DNA of 25,887 nt from Nitrospinaceae bacterium (GTDB lineage: Bacteria > Nitrospinota > Nitrospinia > Nitrospinales > VA-1). Position numbers and translations under genes: made by a program. Under the pieces are notes generated by a model. That model worked only from the letters and a program-made list of their open reading frames with translations. It did not search any database and was not told the origin of the DNA. Positions 14,461 to 21,676 of this stretch are shown piece by piece; position 1 is the stretch's first letter, and every line of letters starts with the position of its first letter. The stretch covers positions 1 through 25,887 of the forward strand of contig JAJDBI010000140.1 in the NCBI GenBank assembly GCA_029261435.1. Reading direction: 5' to 3'.

Positions 14461-17352
14461 ATGCGAACTGACTTTACATCTGGATTTAATACTTCCCGAC
14501 TCAACAAGGCGAATGCCCCGGTCAACCTTCTAAAAATTGACTGGCCAGCTATAAATGGTTTGCCGGAATTAACATTGAGGCTGACTGATCGGGAAGGGGT
14601 GCATATTAACTCTGTTATCTGGTATCCATTGATTAATAATATGGGTAATCTGGATCGGTTGGTGTCCCCCGATCAGTCAGATAATAATTCCCTCCCCAAC
14701 CTTACGGTCAGCCTTGTGAATGCGCCGGTGGATTTGTTCAGTCCATCCGCCCGATTTACAAATTTATTTCGTCATCGTTCCCCCGAATCAGCTGTTGTGA
14801 CTCTTTATCAATGGTTTTTGGATGATGGGTTGACCGATGAGGATCTTAGCGTACTTTTTATTTCCCGGATTGGAGATCCGGTTCAATATGACGATGCATT
14901 TTGCAGTTTCGACCTTGTGGATATATCTCAGGGCTACGGATCAAAAATGGTTGGTAACGTCCTAACTCATTCAGACTATCCAAATGCCCCGGAACAATCT
15001 GTTGGAAAAACCCGACCCATTGTTATTGGTGATGTTGATGAAGTGCCTGCGATTCTTGTGAGAAAATCCCAACAAACACAGTTGACCTCGGTGGCCATAC
15101 CCGGTGGTACGGTGTTGGATGTTTCTTCCACTACTAATTTTCCAGTGGCCGGTTCGGTTATCGTTAATGATGATGAAGTCAACTATACCAGTTTGAATTC
15201 CACCCAGTTTCTGGGTTGCTCCGGGATCAATGAATTTCATTATAGCGGTGATGCGGTTCTTGAGAAGGTGACGGATCATCGTTATTTGTTCAGCGATCCT
15301 GATTACCCCATCAAGTCCATTTCTAACGTCAGGGTCGGAGGCCACCTGGCAGACTCTTCGGACTTTTCTGTGGATGTCGCAAAAGGGGAAGTTGTATTTT
15401 CTTCGAAGCCTAAAAAATCCGATTCGATCGACACTAAATTTTTACAGGTGCAAAACGATGTGGTTGGAGCAGGGAATACTGCTATCAATCCCACCAATGC
15501 CAATATTCCTAATAGTCCGACGACCTATGCAAAAATCAATCAGAGTGCGAATGTTTTATCGTTACGGCAAACTAATTCACTGCCTAATATTGGGACTATT
15601 GGAAAAGTACTTTTGCGGGTGGAACATTTTGTTGAGGAGAAACTCCCTAATGACAGTTTGACAGCTCATGTTTCTGGGGTAGGTCAAGTTGGTATTTTAT
15701 CAGCACCGGCGTTAGATGATGTTGTTGTCTCAGGCGGGTCTACGGATATTACTCATACGCATTTGGACTCGTTTGGTTTTCCCATTAGCGATCCTCAACA
15801 TCAGCATTCGGAGGCTTTTCCACCAAAGATTACGCAAAATGCTTTATCAGGTGTCGGTGGACTGACGATTGGGCTGAGTAACGGACAACAACATATTATT
15901 ACTTTTCCCGACCCCGGCCCGGGTACCTGGGCAACTTCAGAGTATGGGATTGGTTTTGAGTGGATGGGCACCATTAGTGGCCCGAATACGGTGGATGTCT
16001 ATGCTCGCAATAATGGTGGAAGCCCAGCTGGCAGTTATCGAGTTTGGAGAAGGCAGGGAACGACCGAAACCTATTCAACAGGTGGCAATATAAATACGGA
16101 TACGAATTCTATTCGCATCACGCATAATGCTACATATATTTCTTTTAAAATTGTTTCTGCTACTCGTGTTGTTACCATGACTTCACCGCTTCAGGTTTCC
16201 ACCCAGGGGACTAATATTTCTACTACCAAGACTGGTTCGTTGATTCAGCATTCATCCAGTCCGGTTATTAATTCTACTGCTGAAAAAAGCACTCGTAGTG
16301 TCGTTGATTTTTTTGATATCACCAGCCATGTAAATGGAGACTGGAATTGGTTCATTAACCGAGAATCTCAAGTTCACTATAATGGCTCCAGTGATGGTCG
16401 GACGGCTTTTATTGTTCACCTTGCCTATGAAGTTGAGTATGCCCGGCGACGAATCCAGTTCACCGACGAGGTTAGCGCTGATATCCAGGGTGTGATAGAT
16501 GACTCCACTGGAACTTTGACCGGGACAGCAGATTCCCTTGTTGCAAGACCGGATCATGTTTTTAAGTGGTCCATTCTTAAAGCTTTGAATTTAGATAGTT
16601 CGGTTTTGGACTTGATATCACTAAATCAGGCTGGAGCCCTTTTTGCAGGTCATTTGTTGGCTGGGGTGATCACCAATAAGGTTTCAGCTCGTGAACTCTG
16701 GAATCAGTGGGGAAAGGAAAGCCGCTCTTTTTTTTACTGGGATTTGGGCCTGGCCAAAGTTTTGTTTCGTCAATTAAATCTTGTTAACACCAGTACTATC
16801 CCGGCAAAAGTTATTTTAGATAATATGGTTTTATTGGATTCGCAAAGTCGGATTCGATTTAAATCCGTGCGTACTCCCATTGAGGATGTGGTTAATAAGA
16901 TTGATTTGCGATATCGAAAAAACTGGTCCGGTGAGGGTTATAAATCGGTGGAAAGTGGCGAAGATGCGGAATCCATTGACCAATTCGGGTACAGAGAAGA
17001 GCCCATCGATTTTGAATTTAACTGGATACGAAACGAAGGTCTGGCCGTTGAATTGCTTTCGTTTTATTTGCAGGAAAGAGGGCTACCCAGGGATATTTAT
17101 GAGATTGAATTATTGCTCGATAATATGGAAATTGAACGAGGCGATATTCTTGAAGTTAGTCCTCCCACGCATGAACTGGATAACGTTAAGGTTATGGTTT
17201 TAGGCGTGGGGAGGTCTATTGGTTCAGGAATTTCCCAACGTATGGATACGGTTCCTATAATAGCCCGTCAAATGCGCGGCCTTGTTGGTAATTTAGGATT
17301 TGGAATTCAGGCTTTTGGTAGCTCTGGTTTTGGTGGTGCAGAAATAAACTGA
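14461..17352 (+). CDS. Large tail hub / fibre protein
   Basis: The 963-aa protein is the largest in the cluster. The N-terminal part (about 1-210) includes GKTRPIVIGDVDEVPAILVRK and looks like a tail-hub domain. The middle (about 215-650) is Ser/Thr/Gly/Asn-rich beta structure, as in fibres, and holds H432-T-H434 and H447-Q-H449; HxH pairs bind iron in some trimeric phage tail fibres and spikes. The C-terminal third (about 700-940) returns to a hub-like alpha/beta fold (EIERGDILEVSPPTHELDNVKVMVLG). It probably combines hub and receptor binding. No good Shine-Dalgarno precedes the ATG. Family assignment is uncertain. Confidence 0.72.
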   Translation: MRTDFTSGFNTSRLNKANAPVNLLKIDWPAINGLPELTLRLTDREGVHINSVIWYPLINNMGNLDRLVSPDQSDNNSLPNLTVSLVNAPVDLFSPSARFTNLFRHRSPESAVVTLYQWFLDDGLTDEDLSVLFISRIGDPVQYDDAFCSFDLVDISQGYGSKMVGNVLTHSDYPNAPEQSVGKTRPIVIGDVDEVPAILVRKSQQTQLTSVAIPGGTVLDVSSTTNFPVAGSVIVNDDEVNYTSLNSTQFLGCSGINEFHYSGDAVLEKVTDHRYLFSDPDYPIKSISNVRVGGHLADSSDFSVDVAKGEVVFSSKPKKSDSIDTKFLQVQNDVVGAGNTAINPTNANIPNSPTTYAKINQSANVLSLRQTNSLPNIGTIGKVLLRVEHFVEEKLPNDSLTAHVSGVGQVGILSAPALDDVVVSGGSTDITHTHLDSFGFPISDPQHQHSEAFPPKITQNALSGVGGLTIGLSNGQQHIITFPDPGPGTWATSEYGIGFEWMGTISGPNTVDVYARNNGGSPAGSYRVWRRQGTTETYSTGGNINTDTNSIRITHNATYISFKIVSATRVVTMTSPLQVSTQGTNISTTKTGSLIQHSSSPVINSTAEKSTRSVVDFFDITSHVNGDWNWFINRESQVHYNGSSDGRTAFIVHLAYEVEYARRRIQFTDEVSADIQGVIDDSTGTLTGTADSLVARPDHVFKWSILKALNLDSSVLDLISLNQAGALFAGHLLAGVITNKVSARELWNQWGKESRSFFYWDLGLAKVLFRQLNLVNTSTIPAKVILDNMVLLDSQSRIRFKSVRTPIEDVVNKIDLRYRKNWSGEGYKSVESGEDAESIDQFGYREEPIDFEFNWIRNEGLAVELLSFYLQERGLPRDIYEIELLLDNMEIERGDILEVSPPTHELDNVKVMVLGVGRSIGSGISQRMDTVPIIARQMRGLVGNLGFGIQAFGSSGFGGAEIN

Positions 17353-17365
17353 GGAAAGGAGAAAT

Positions 17366-17827
17366 ATGGCCAATACTTTTACAACAAACCTTAATCTTGA
17401 AATTCCATCTGCCGGAGATCTAAATTGGGAAAACGCATATTCCGATTTTGCAGAGGCAGTGGATGATATTGGTAACCTGCTTTGCTTAACTATTACTGTT
17501 CCCGACTCGGCTATAAATGGAATGGTATTTTATGATGGGTTTGTTCCTCAGGAAAATATTATGGTAATGGCTATTGGCCTTTTTGCACAAGTCGCCCCTG
17601 ATGGTCAGGATATGAAGGTGGATATTTTAAAAAATGGAACAGAACAGAACAATCCGGCAATCTTAATGGATGGAAGTCAGTTTGAAAAAACTGATTTGGG
17701 TTCTTCAATTGGTTTTCTGGTTTCGGATCGGCTGGGTCTGAAGTTTACTCAAGTCGGGTCTGTTGTCGCTGGGGATAAAATCGTTGTGACAGTTTATTAC
17801 CAGAAAGAAGCTCTATCTGGTTCTTAA
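17366..17827 (+). CDS. Tail fibre or appendage protein
   Basis: The 153-aa protein starts TTNLNLEIPSAGDLNWENAYSDF, like the N-termini of tail fibre proteins that dock on a hub, and continues with a small beta domain. It follows the hub gene by 13 nt with a strong GAGGAAAGGAG ribosome site. It is the last gene of the structural operon; its stop is only 5 nt from the stop of the convergent receiver gene. A receptor-binding or fibre-tip role is inferred. Confidence 0.6.
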   Translation: MANTFTTNLNLEIPSAGDLNWENAYSDFAEAVDDIGNLLCLTITVPDSAINGMVFYDGFVPQENIMVMAIGLFAQVAPDGQDMKVDILKNGTEQNNPAILMDGSQFEKTDLGSSIGFLVSDRLGLKFTQVGSVVAGDKIVVTVYYQKEALSGS

Positions 17828-17832
17828 AAAAA

Positions 17833-18279
17833 TCAGCCTGAAAAACTTGTTATGATTTCGCGAATTTGTGTAACAACAGTTTTGATATCCAGAGGTTTGG
17901 TGATGATACCGTTCATTCCAGACTTCAAGTATATTTCATGATCGCTTTGCTCATTATTTGCGGTCATTGCTATGATAGCCGTTGCTGGCCGGGAAGCTTC
18001 GGAAGCCTCAAACTCACGAATTTTGGCGGTAGATTCCAACCCGTCCATAACAGGCATATGGATATCCATCAGGACGACATCAAAAGTGTCTTGCTTAAAT
18101 GCTTCAAAAGCCAGAAGGCCGTTTTCGACTGCAGTAATATCGTGACCTCTCCTTTTTAGTAACTTTGTTGCCAAGGCGAGGTTTACTGCAGTGTCATCGG
18201 CTAGTAAAATTTTCAGGGGAGGACCCAGGTCTTTTTTCTTGTTGTCTTTTTTTAATTTATCGCTATCGATTTCACTCAT
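17833..18279 (-). CDS. Stand-alone response-regulator receiver
   Basis: The 148-aa protein is a single receiver domain after a lysine-rich N-terminal tail. It has the acid pocket DD (28-29), phospho-acceptor D72 in VVLMDIHMPVMDG, T106 in AMTAN and K128 in TKPLD, so it should accept phosphate. No output domain is present, and the sequence resembles receivers of hybrid histidine kinases. It would act by phosphotransfer or protein contact. ATG 18279 is preferred; ATG 18297 is possible. It follows the repressor gene by about 65 nt on the same strand, suggesting shared transcription. It may be part of the particle's control module. Confidence 0.85.
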   Translation of the reverse strand: MSEIDSDKLKKDNKKKDLGPPLKILLADDTAVNLALATKLLKRRGHDITAVENGLLAFEAFKQDTFDVVLMDIHMPVMDGLESTAKIREFEASEASRPATAIIAMTANNEQSDHEIYLKSGMNGIITKPLDIKTVVTQIREIITSFSG

Positions 18280-18343
18280 AAACCCTATTATGCCCATCAA
18301 GGCGGAAATTGTACAATTAATTTATCTCAACTACAGAGAGAGT

Positions 18344-19234
18344 TTATAGTTCTTTCCAAGCTCCAATTATTCGACCGACAATGGGATCGGGGTGCTCGTT
18401 TAGATTAATAATTTGTAGCTGAGAGTTTGGGTTGATGGGCCTGAGTATTAACAGGTTTTCCTGTGACTCTACATATTTTGCTGTTAAGCCCTCGTCATAG
18501 AAGATGGCAAAAATTCCTTTTTTAACTATTTTTTTATCGTCTCTGTCAATGACTACGATGTCGCCGGAGTGCAACATAGGCTCCATCGAATCTCCTTCTA
18601 CCCGGCTTGCTACCATATTTTGTTTTTTTCCGGCAGCGCGTATGTGAAGCAGAACATAATCTTCAATATTATTTTCCTGGATGATGGGTTGCCCAGCGGC
18701 GATGGCAGAGTTTGTGAGAGGTATTGAGACATAATCCTCTTCTTTAATTGTCGGTGCTCCTGCAATGCTATTGGGTTGAAAGATTTTCAATTCAGGCATT
18801 TGAACTGGCAGATTATCTTGCTCCTTTAGCAACTCATTCGCAGGTATATTCAGCTTTTCGGCGAGATCGTTTAGAAGGGTTGTGGAGATGACCCAGTTTC
18901 CATTTTCGTAGTTTTTCAAAACCTGTGGGAAGAGGGAAACATGCTTGCTCATCTCTTCAAGAGACCAGCCCTTCTTTTTTCTGAATAGTTTAAGCTTTTT
19001 GCCAATTCTCTGATCGAGAAGAGAGGAAGAAGTTGTGCCCGTAATCAGCCATCCCAGGTCCAGCCTGAAATGCCTTGCGATTTTATCAAGAGTTACGGAA
19101 TCGGGCGGTCCATTTCTGCGACTATGACTCTTCTTGAATTTTTCATAGTCCAAACCTACCCCTCGACAAAATTCTGCAAGGTTGTTACTCCCCGGTAATG
19201 ATCCTATTCTTTCCCAAATCTGTTTTTTTGGCAT
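18344..19234 (-). CDS. CI/LexA-type repressor with two HTH domains and S24 peptidase
   Basis: The 296-aa protein has an N-terminal CI-type HTH (about 5-66, with NLAEFCRGVGLDYEKFKK and LARHF-like helices ending LGWLITG), a second XRE-type HTH (about 75-136, RIGKKLKLFRKKKGWSLEEMSK), and an S24 domain. The latter has a likely self-cleavage site A180-G181 in IAAGQP, catalytic S216 in EGDSMEP and K253 in LTAKYVE. Self-cleavage driven by RecA on damaged DNA is established for this family. Two HTH domains in one chain are unusual. Its start faces the operator-rich gap 19235-19701. Confidence 0.9.
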   Translation of the reverse strand: MPKKQIWERIGSLPGSNNLAEFCRGVGLDYEKFKKSHSRRNGPPDSVTLDKIARHFRLDLGWLITGTTSSSLLDQRIGKKLKLFRKKKGWSLEEMSKHVSLFPQVLKNYENGNWVISTTLLNDLAEKLNIPANELLKEQDNLPVQMPELKIFQPNSIAGAPTIKEEDYVSIPLTNSAIAAGQPIIQENNIEDYVLLHIRAAGKKQNMVASRVEGDSMEPMLHSGDIVVIDRDDKKIVKKGIFAIFYDEGLTAKYVESQENLLILRPINPNSQLQIINLNEHPDPIVGRIIGAWKEL

Positions 19235-19251
19235 GACAGAGTGAAAAACGC

Positions 19252-19290
19252 TTGACAGATGAGGACAAATGTCCGATATTATTATTCGGA
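19252..19290 (+). promoter_or_regulatory. Candidate rightward promoter with overlapping operators
   Basis: TTGACA (19252-19257), a perfect -35, is followed by a 17-bp spacer and GATATT (19275-19280). The spacer contains the palindrome GGACA-AA-TGTCC (19263-19274). A second inverted repeat, TCCGA-N9-TCGGA (19272-19290), overlaps the -10. Operators within a promoter are the usual place for CI-type control. The site is 18 bp upstream of the repressor start, so it could also govern the repressor's own promoter. Confidence 0.5.
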
Positions 19291-19626
19291 TAAGGGAAAA
19301 TAGTCCCTGCTCCGAAACCGTTGTTATTTGCGATTTACTTATTGGTGAAACAACTTCAGTTTATTTTCTGAATGGATAGTTCTTAATTATTGTCTAGTAT
19401 TAATTATAACATTTCGACGAGGTATTTTTAAAAGTGGCAAAATGAATAAAAATATAAATGCATTATATTTCAGTATATTGCTTCTAATTTTAAAGCGATG
19501 CTTTTTTGTTCCCAATGACTAATTCGTGTTATTCCCGATTTTTTCATGACCTGGGTTTACCAGAAAAAACAAAAAAACAATCCTGAAAGCAGAAGAACTA
19601 TAACAATTTTAACTCGAATAGCATAG

Positions 19627-19654
19627 TTGGTAAACGGAAATTATCGGATAAGAT
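19627..19654 (+). promoter_or_regulatory. Second candidate promoter/operator near the activator pair
   Basis: TTATC-G-GATAA (19641-19651) is a perfect palindrome. The 9-mer TCGGATAAG (19644-19652) also occurs at 19286-19294, near the repressor. A weak promoter, TTGGTA (19627-19632), 16 bp, TAAGAT (19649-19654), overlaps it and lies 47 bp before the GTG at 19702. Confidence 0.4.
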
Positions 19655-19701
19655 AAAACTGTTCAAGTATTGGGCAGTCATTATTTAGGGGGTAGGACAT
19701 A

Positions 19702-20130
19702 GTGACAAAGATTCGAATTACACGTTCTGGTCAAAATGCATGCGTAAAGAAAAGGCTCAAACTTTGTTTTCCGGTGTCTTATATTCTGGAGACTGGAGAA
19801 ACTCTTCGCCGGGGTTGCGGTCGAAGTGGGTTGCAGGAAACGGATGTGGGCTGGCATTGTTTTTATTGTGGGAATTATTTATATCGGCAGGAACCTTCTC
19901 TTAACGCTTTGTGGTTTCATTTCAAGTTGGGGCGTGAATATTGGCGTGCAATGTTCTCCCGGGATAAAATTTTTATTAATGGTGTTCCAGTTACCGGGTT
20001 GCCAGATAGCTTGCCACGAAGTCTTTCATCCGATTTGCTGGAGCCCAATCCACCTGCCTGGTTTTCTTATTTTATTTTTTATGACGGCCCTCAGTTTATA
20101 AAATACCTGGAGAATTATAAGTATGCTTGA
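19702..20130 (+). CDS. Zinc-ribbon-like protein, regulatory partner
   Basis: The 142-aa protein has C39, C53 and C56 in RRGCGRS and WHCFYCGNYLYR, with C14 and C22 further upstream, suggesting a zinc ribbon. The C-terminal half is aromatic and neutral with no motif I know. GTG 19702 follows AGGA at good spacing. Its stop overlaps the start of the sigma-like gene by 8 nt, so the two are translated together. Zinc-ribbon proteins often aid transcription, but no function can be assigned. The pair may form the activator of the structural operon. Confidence 0.6.
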   Translation: MTKIRITRSGQNACVKKRLKLCFPVSYILETGETLRRGCGRSGLQETDVGWHCFYCGNYLYRQEPSLNALWFHFKLGREYWRAMFSRDKIFINGVPVTGLPDSLPRSLSSDLLEPNPPAWFSYFIFYDGPQFIKYLENYKYA

Positions 20131-20479
20131 ACCTTGCAAGGTAAATGAAATTGATTATTCTGGTATGGACTCTGGGACAGAGGAAGACTACCACTTGCGG
20201 TTTTTCCCTCCGGATGAGTTGGAGCTTATGCGAAATGCCCAGAATTTTGGAGTTGAATATCAGGACTATCGTCCTCAATCAGAATTTTCCTACTTGAAGG
20301 AAGGAACGTTGGATCTTGGCGAAATGGGATTGACGGACCGGCAGTTGATGGCTGTTTCATTGGTTTTTTATGGAGGACTACGGAAAAAGCTAGCCGCGCG
20401 AATCATGAAAATCAGCAGTCAGGCTCTCACCGATCATATCAATGCGGGTCTTAAAAAAATGAGCCATGCATTAAAGTAA
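20123..20479 (+). CDS. Small sigma-70-region-4-like transcription factor
   Basis: The 118-aa protein has a variable acidic N-terminus and a C-terminal segment LTDRQLMAVSLVFYGGLRKKLAARIMKISSQALTDHINAGLKKM (split here as LTDRQLMAVSLVFYGG and AARIMKISSQALTDHINAG, about 70-113) with the HTH spacing of sigma-factor region 4 or a LuxR-like domain. No region 2 is present, so it cannot be a full sigma factor; it may act with RNA polymerase as an activator, as in phage late regulators. It overlaps the zinc-ribbon gene. In RcGTA the activator GafA also uses sigma-like contacts; this is an analogy only. Confidence 0.65.
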   Translation: MLEPCKVNEIDYSGMDSGTEEDYHLRFFPPDELELMRNAQNFGVEYQDYRPQSEFSYLKEGTLDLGEMGLTDRQLMAVSLVFYGGLRKKLAARIMKISSQALTDHINAGLKKMSHALK

Positions 20480-20489
20480 GCAAGTGGTT

Positions 20490-20518
20490 TTGCAAATTGG
20501 TTTCCTCTGCGATAATAT
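20490..20518 (+). promoter_or_regulatory. Candidate etf operon promoter
   Basis: TTGCAA (20490-20495), a 17-bp spacer and TAATAT (20513-20518) lie 28 bp before the etfB start. A TATAAT at 20529-20534 is an alternative -10 with a poor -35. This marks where the housekeeping block begins. Confidence 0.4.
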
Positions 20519-20546
20519 TCTAGTTAACTATAATTATGGTGTTGGA

Positions 20547-21329
20547 ATGAAGATCATTGTTTGTGTCAAACAGGTGCTGGATACTGCTGCTCAAATTCAG
20601 ATTGATAATGGAAAGGTTGTATCCCCTGGGAGTTCCCGCATTATTAATCCTTATGATGAGTTTGCGATTGAAGAAGCTGTACGCATCAAAGAGAGAAAAC
20701 CGGATACTGAGATCACCCTTTTATCGCTTGGACCGGAAGGGTTTAAGGACTCCATTAAAAAGGCTCTTGCCATGGGTGCGGACAAAGCTGTTCATTTGAT
20801 GGATGAAAAATTTAACGGACTGGACTCTTATGCCCTGGCCAGAGTACTAGCCCGCAGTATTGATAAAATTCCCTATGATTTGATTCTCTGCGGCCGACAG
20901 GCGGTGGATATAGATAGTGCTCAGACCGGCCCGGCTCTGGCTACATTTCTCAGTATTCCTTTTGTAACTGTGGTGACTGGAGTTGATTTTTCTGATGATT
21001 TTAAGAGTGCAAGAATTACCCGGCAGGTCGAAGGTGGCAGTGAGGTTCGTGAATTGCCTCTTCCATTATTATTGACTTGCCAGAAAGGTCTTAACGAGCC
21101 TCGTCTTCCTTCACTTAAAGGCATAATGGCCGCTAAGAAAAAGGAAGTCTTAACACTTTCTGCCAGCGACCTGGAGTTTGAGATGCTTGACATTGGTGAT
21201 AACCGTGTGATTGAGGAAAATCTCTGCTTGCCCCCGGAACGAAAAAAGGGAATAATTCTGCAAGGTACTGATGAAGAGATAAGCGGTGAGCTGGCTCGCT
21301 TGTTGCGTGAAGAAGAAAAAATCATTTAA
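20547..21329 (+). CDS. etfB: Electron transfer flavoprotein beta subunit
   Basis: EtfB pairs with EtfA to carry electrons from acyl-CoA and related dehydrogenases to the quinone pool; it binds AMP. The 260-aa product starts MKIIVCVKQVLDTAAQ and has the family blocks SRIINPYDEFAIEEAVRIKE, DLILCGRQAVDIDSAQTGP and the signature RLPSLKGIMAAKKKE. An in-frame ATG 63 nt upstream gives an unconserved extension and is rejected. It is separated from etfA by a small membrane gene, which is not the usual adjacent arrangement. Identification is secure. Confidence 0.95.
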   Translation: MKIIVCVKQVLDTAAQIQIDNGKVVSPGSSRIINPYDEFAIEEAVRIKERKPDTEITLLSLGPEGFKDSIKKALAMGADKAVHLMDEKFNGLDSYALARVLARSIDKIPYDLILCGRQAVDIDSAQTGPALATFLSIPFVTVVTGVDFSDDFKSARITRQVEGGSEVRELPLPLLLTCQKGLNEPRLPSLKGIMAAKKKEVLTLSASDLEFEMLDIGDNRVIEENLCLPPERKKGIILQGTDEEISGELARLLREEEKII

Positions 21330-21345
21330 TTGAAAACTCTATCCT

Positions 21346-21534
21346 ATGAATGAAACTTCCCCCACCCCTGCGGACAGCGGGATAAAAGGCCTGGTACAGA
21401 AATATAAAGGTCAACTTGGCGTTGGTCTCTTGGTTCTATATGTATTTCTTCTTGGACTGGGAACCATTGGCGAAATCTGGGAGATTGAATGGATATTGGA
21501 TCTGCCTCTGTTTCGCCCACCCGGCAAATATTGA
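21346..21534 (+). CDS. Small membrane protein between etfB and etfA
   Basis: The 62-aa protein has a hydrophilic N-terminus, one transmembrane helix (about 24-41) and a C-terminal tail IEWILDLPLFRPPGKY. It starts 16 nt after etfB. I do not recognise the family. The position suggests it anchors or links ETF to the membrane, but that is speculation. It may be lineage-specific. Confidence 0.5.
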   Translation: MNETSPTPADSGIKGLVQKYKGQLGVGLLVLYVFLLGLGTIGEIWEIEWILDLPLFRPPGKY

Positions 21535-21676
21535 ACGTACTGCGACCAGGTTTTAGATCTCATTAAATGCGCTAATTGGGCTAAGCCTAAAATGACGTAA
21601 ATATACTTTCATCGGAACACTTTACTGCTGATGAAGCTATTGTCTATGTCTCCTATTTTTATTGAGGAGTTTTTTT

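Larger units (their letters stand above)
19235..19701. promoter_or_regulatory. Operator-rich divergent control region
   Basis: This 467-bp AT-rich gap separates the repressor (minus) from the zinc-ribbon and sigma-like pair (plus). It holds the palindromes and promoter candidates listed separately, all consistent with a genetic switch. The stretch 19300-19620 shows no clear gene. A 26-codon ORF at 19442-19522 is seen but not called. The long leader could carry regulatory RNA. Confidence 0.6.

Noticed and set aside
1948..17827. Mu-like transposable phage
   Set aside because: The layout of the first genes recalls Mu-type phages, but no transposase, Mor/C-type activator or Mu ends are visible in the window.
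19442..19522. 26-codon ORF with a hydrophobic core in the switch leader
   Set aside because: No convincing ribosome site and too short to support; kept only as a possible leader peptide.
1465..20546. Attachment-site direct repeats flanking the cluster
   Set aside because: I compared the gaps at both ends by eye and found no convincing repeat or tRNA gene; a computed repeat search would be decisive.
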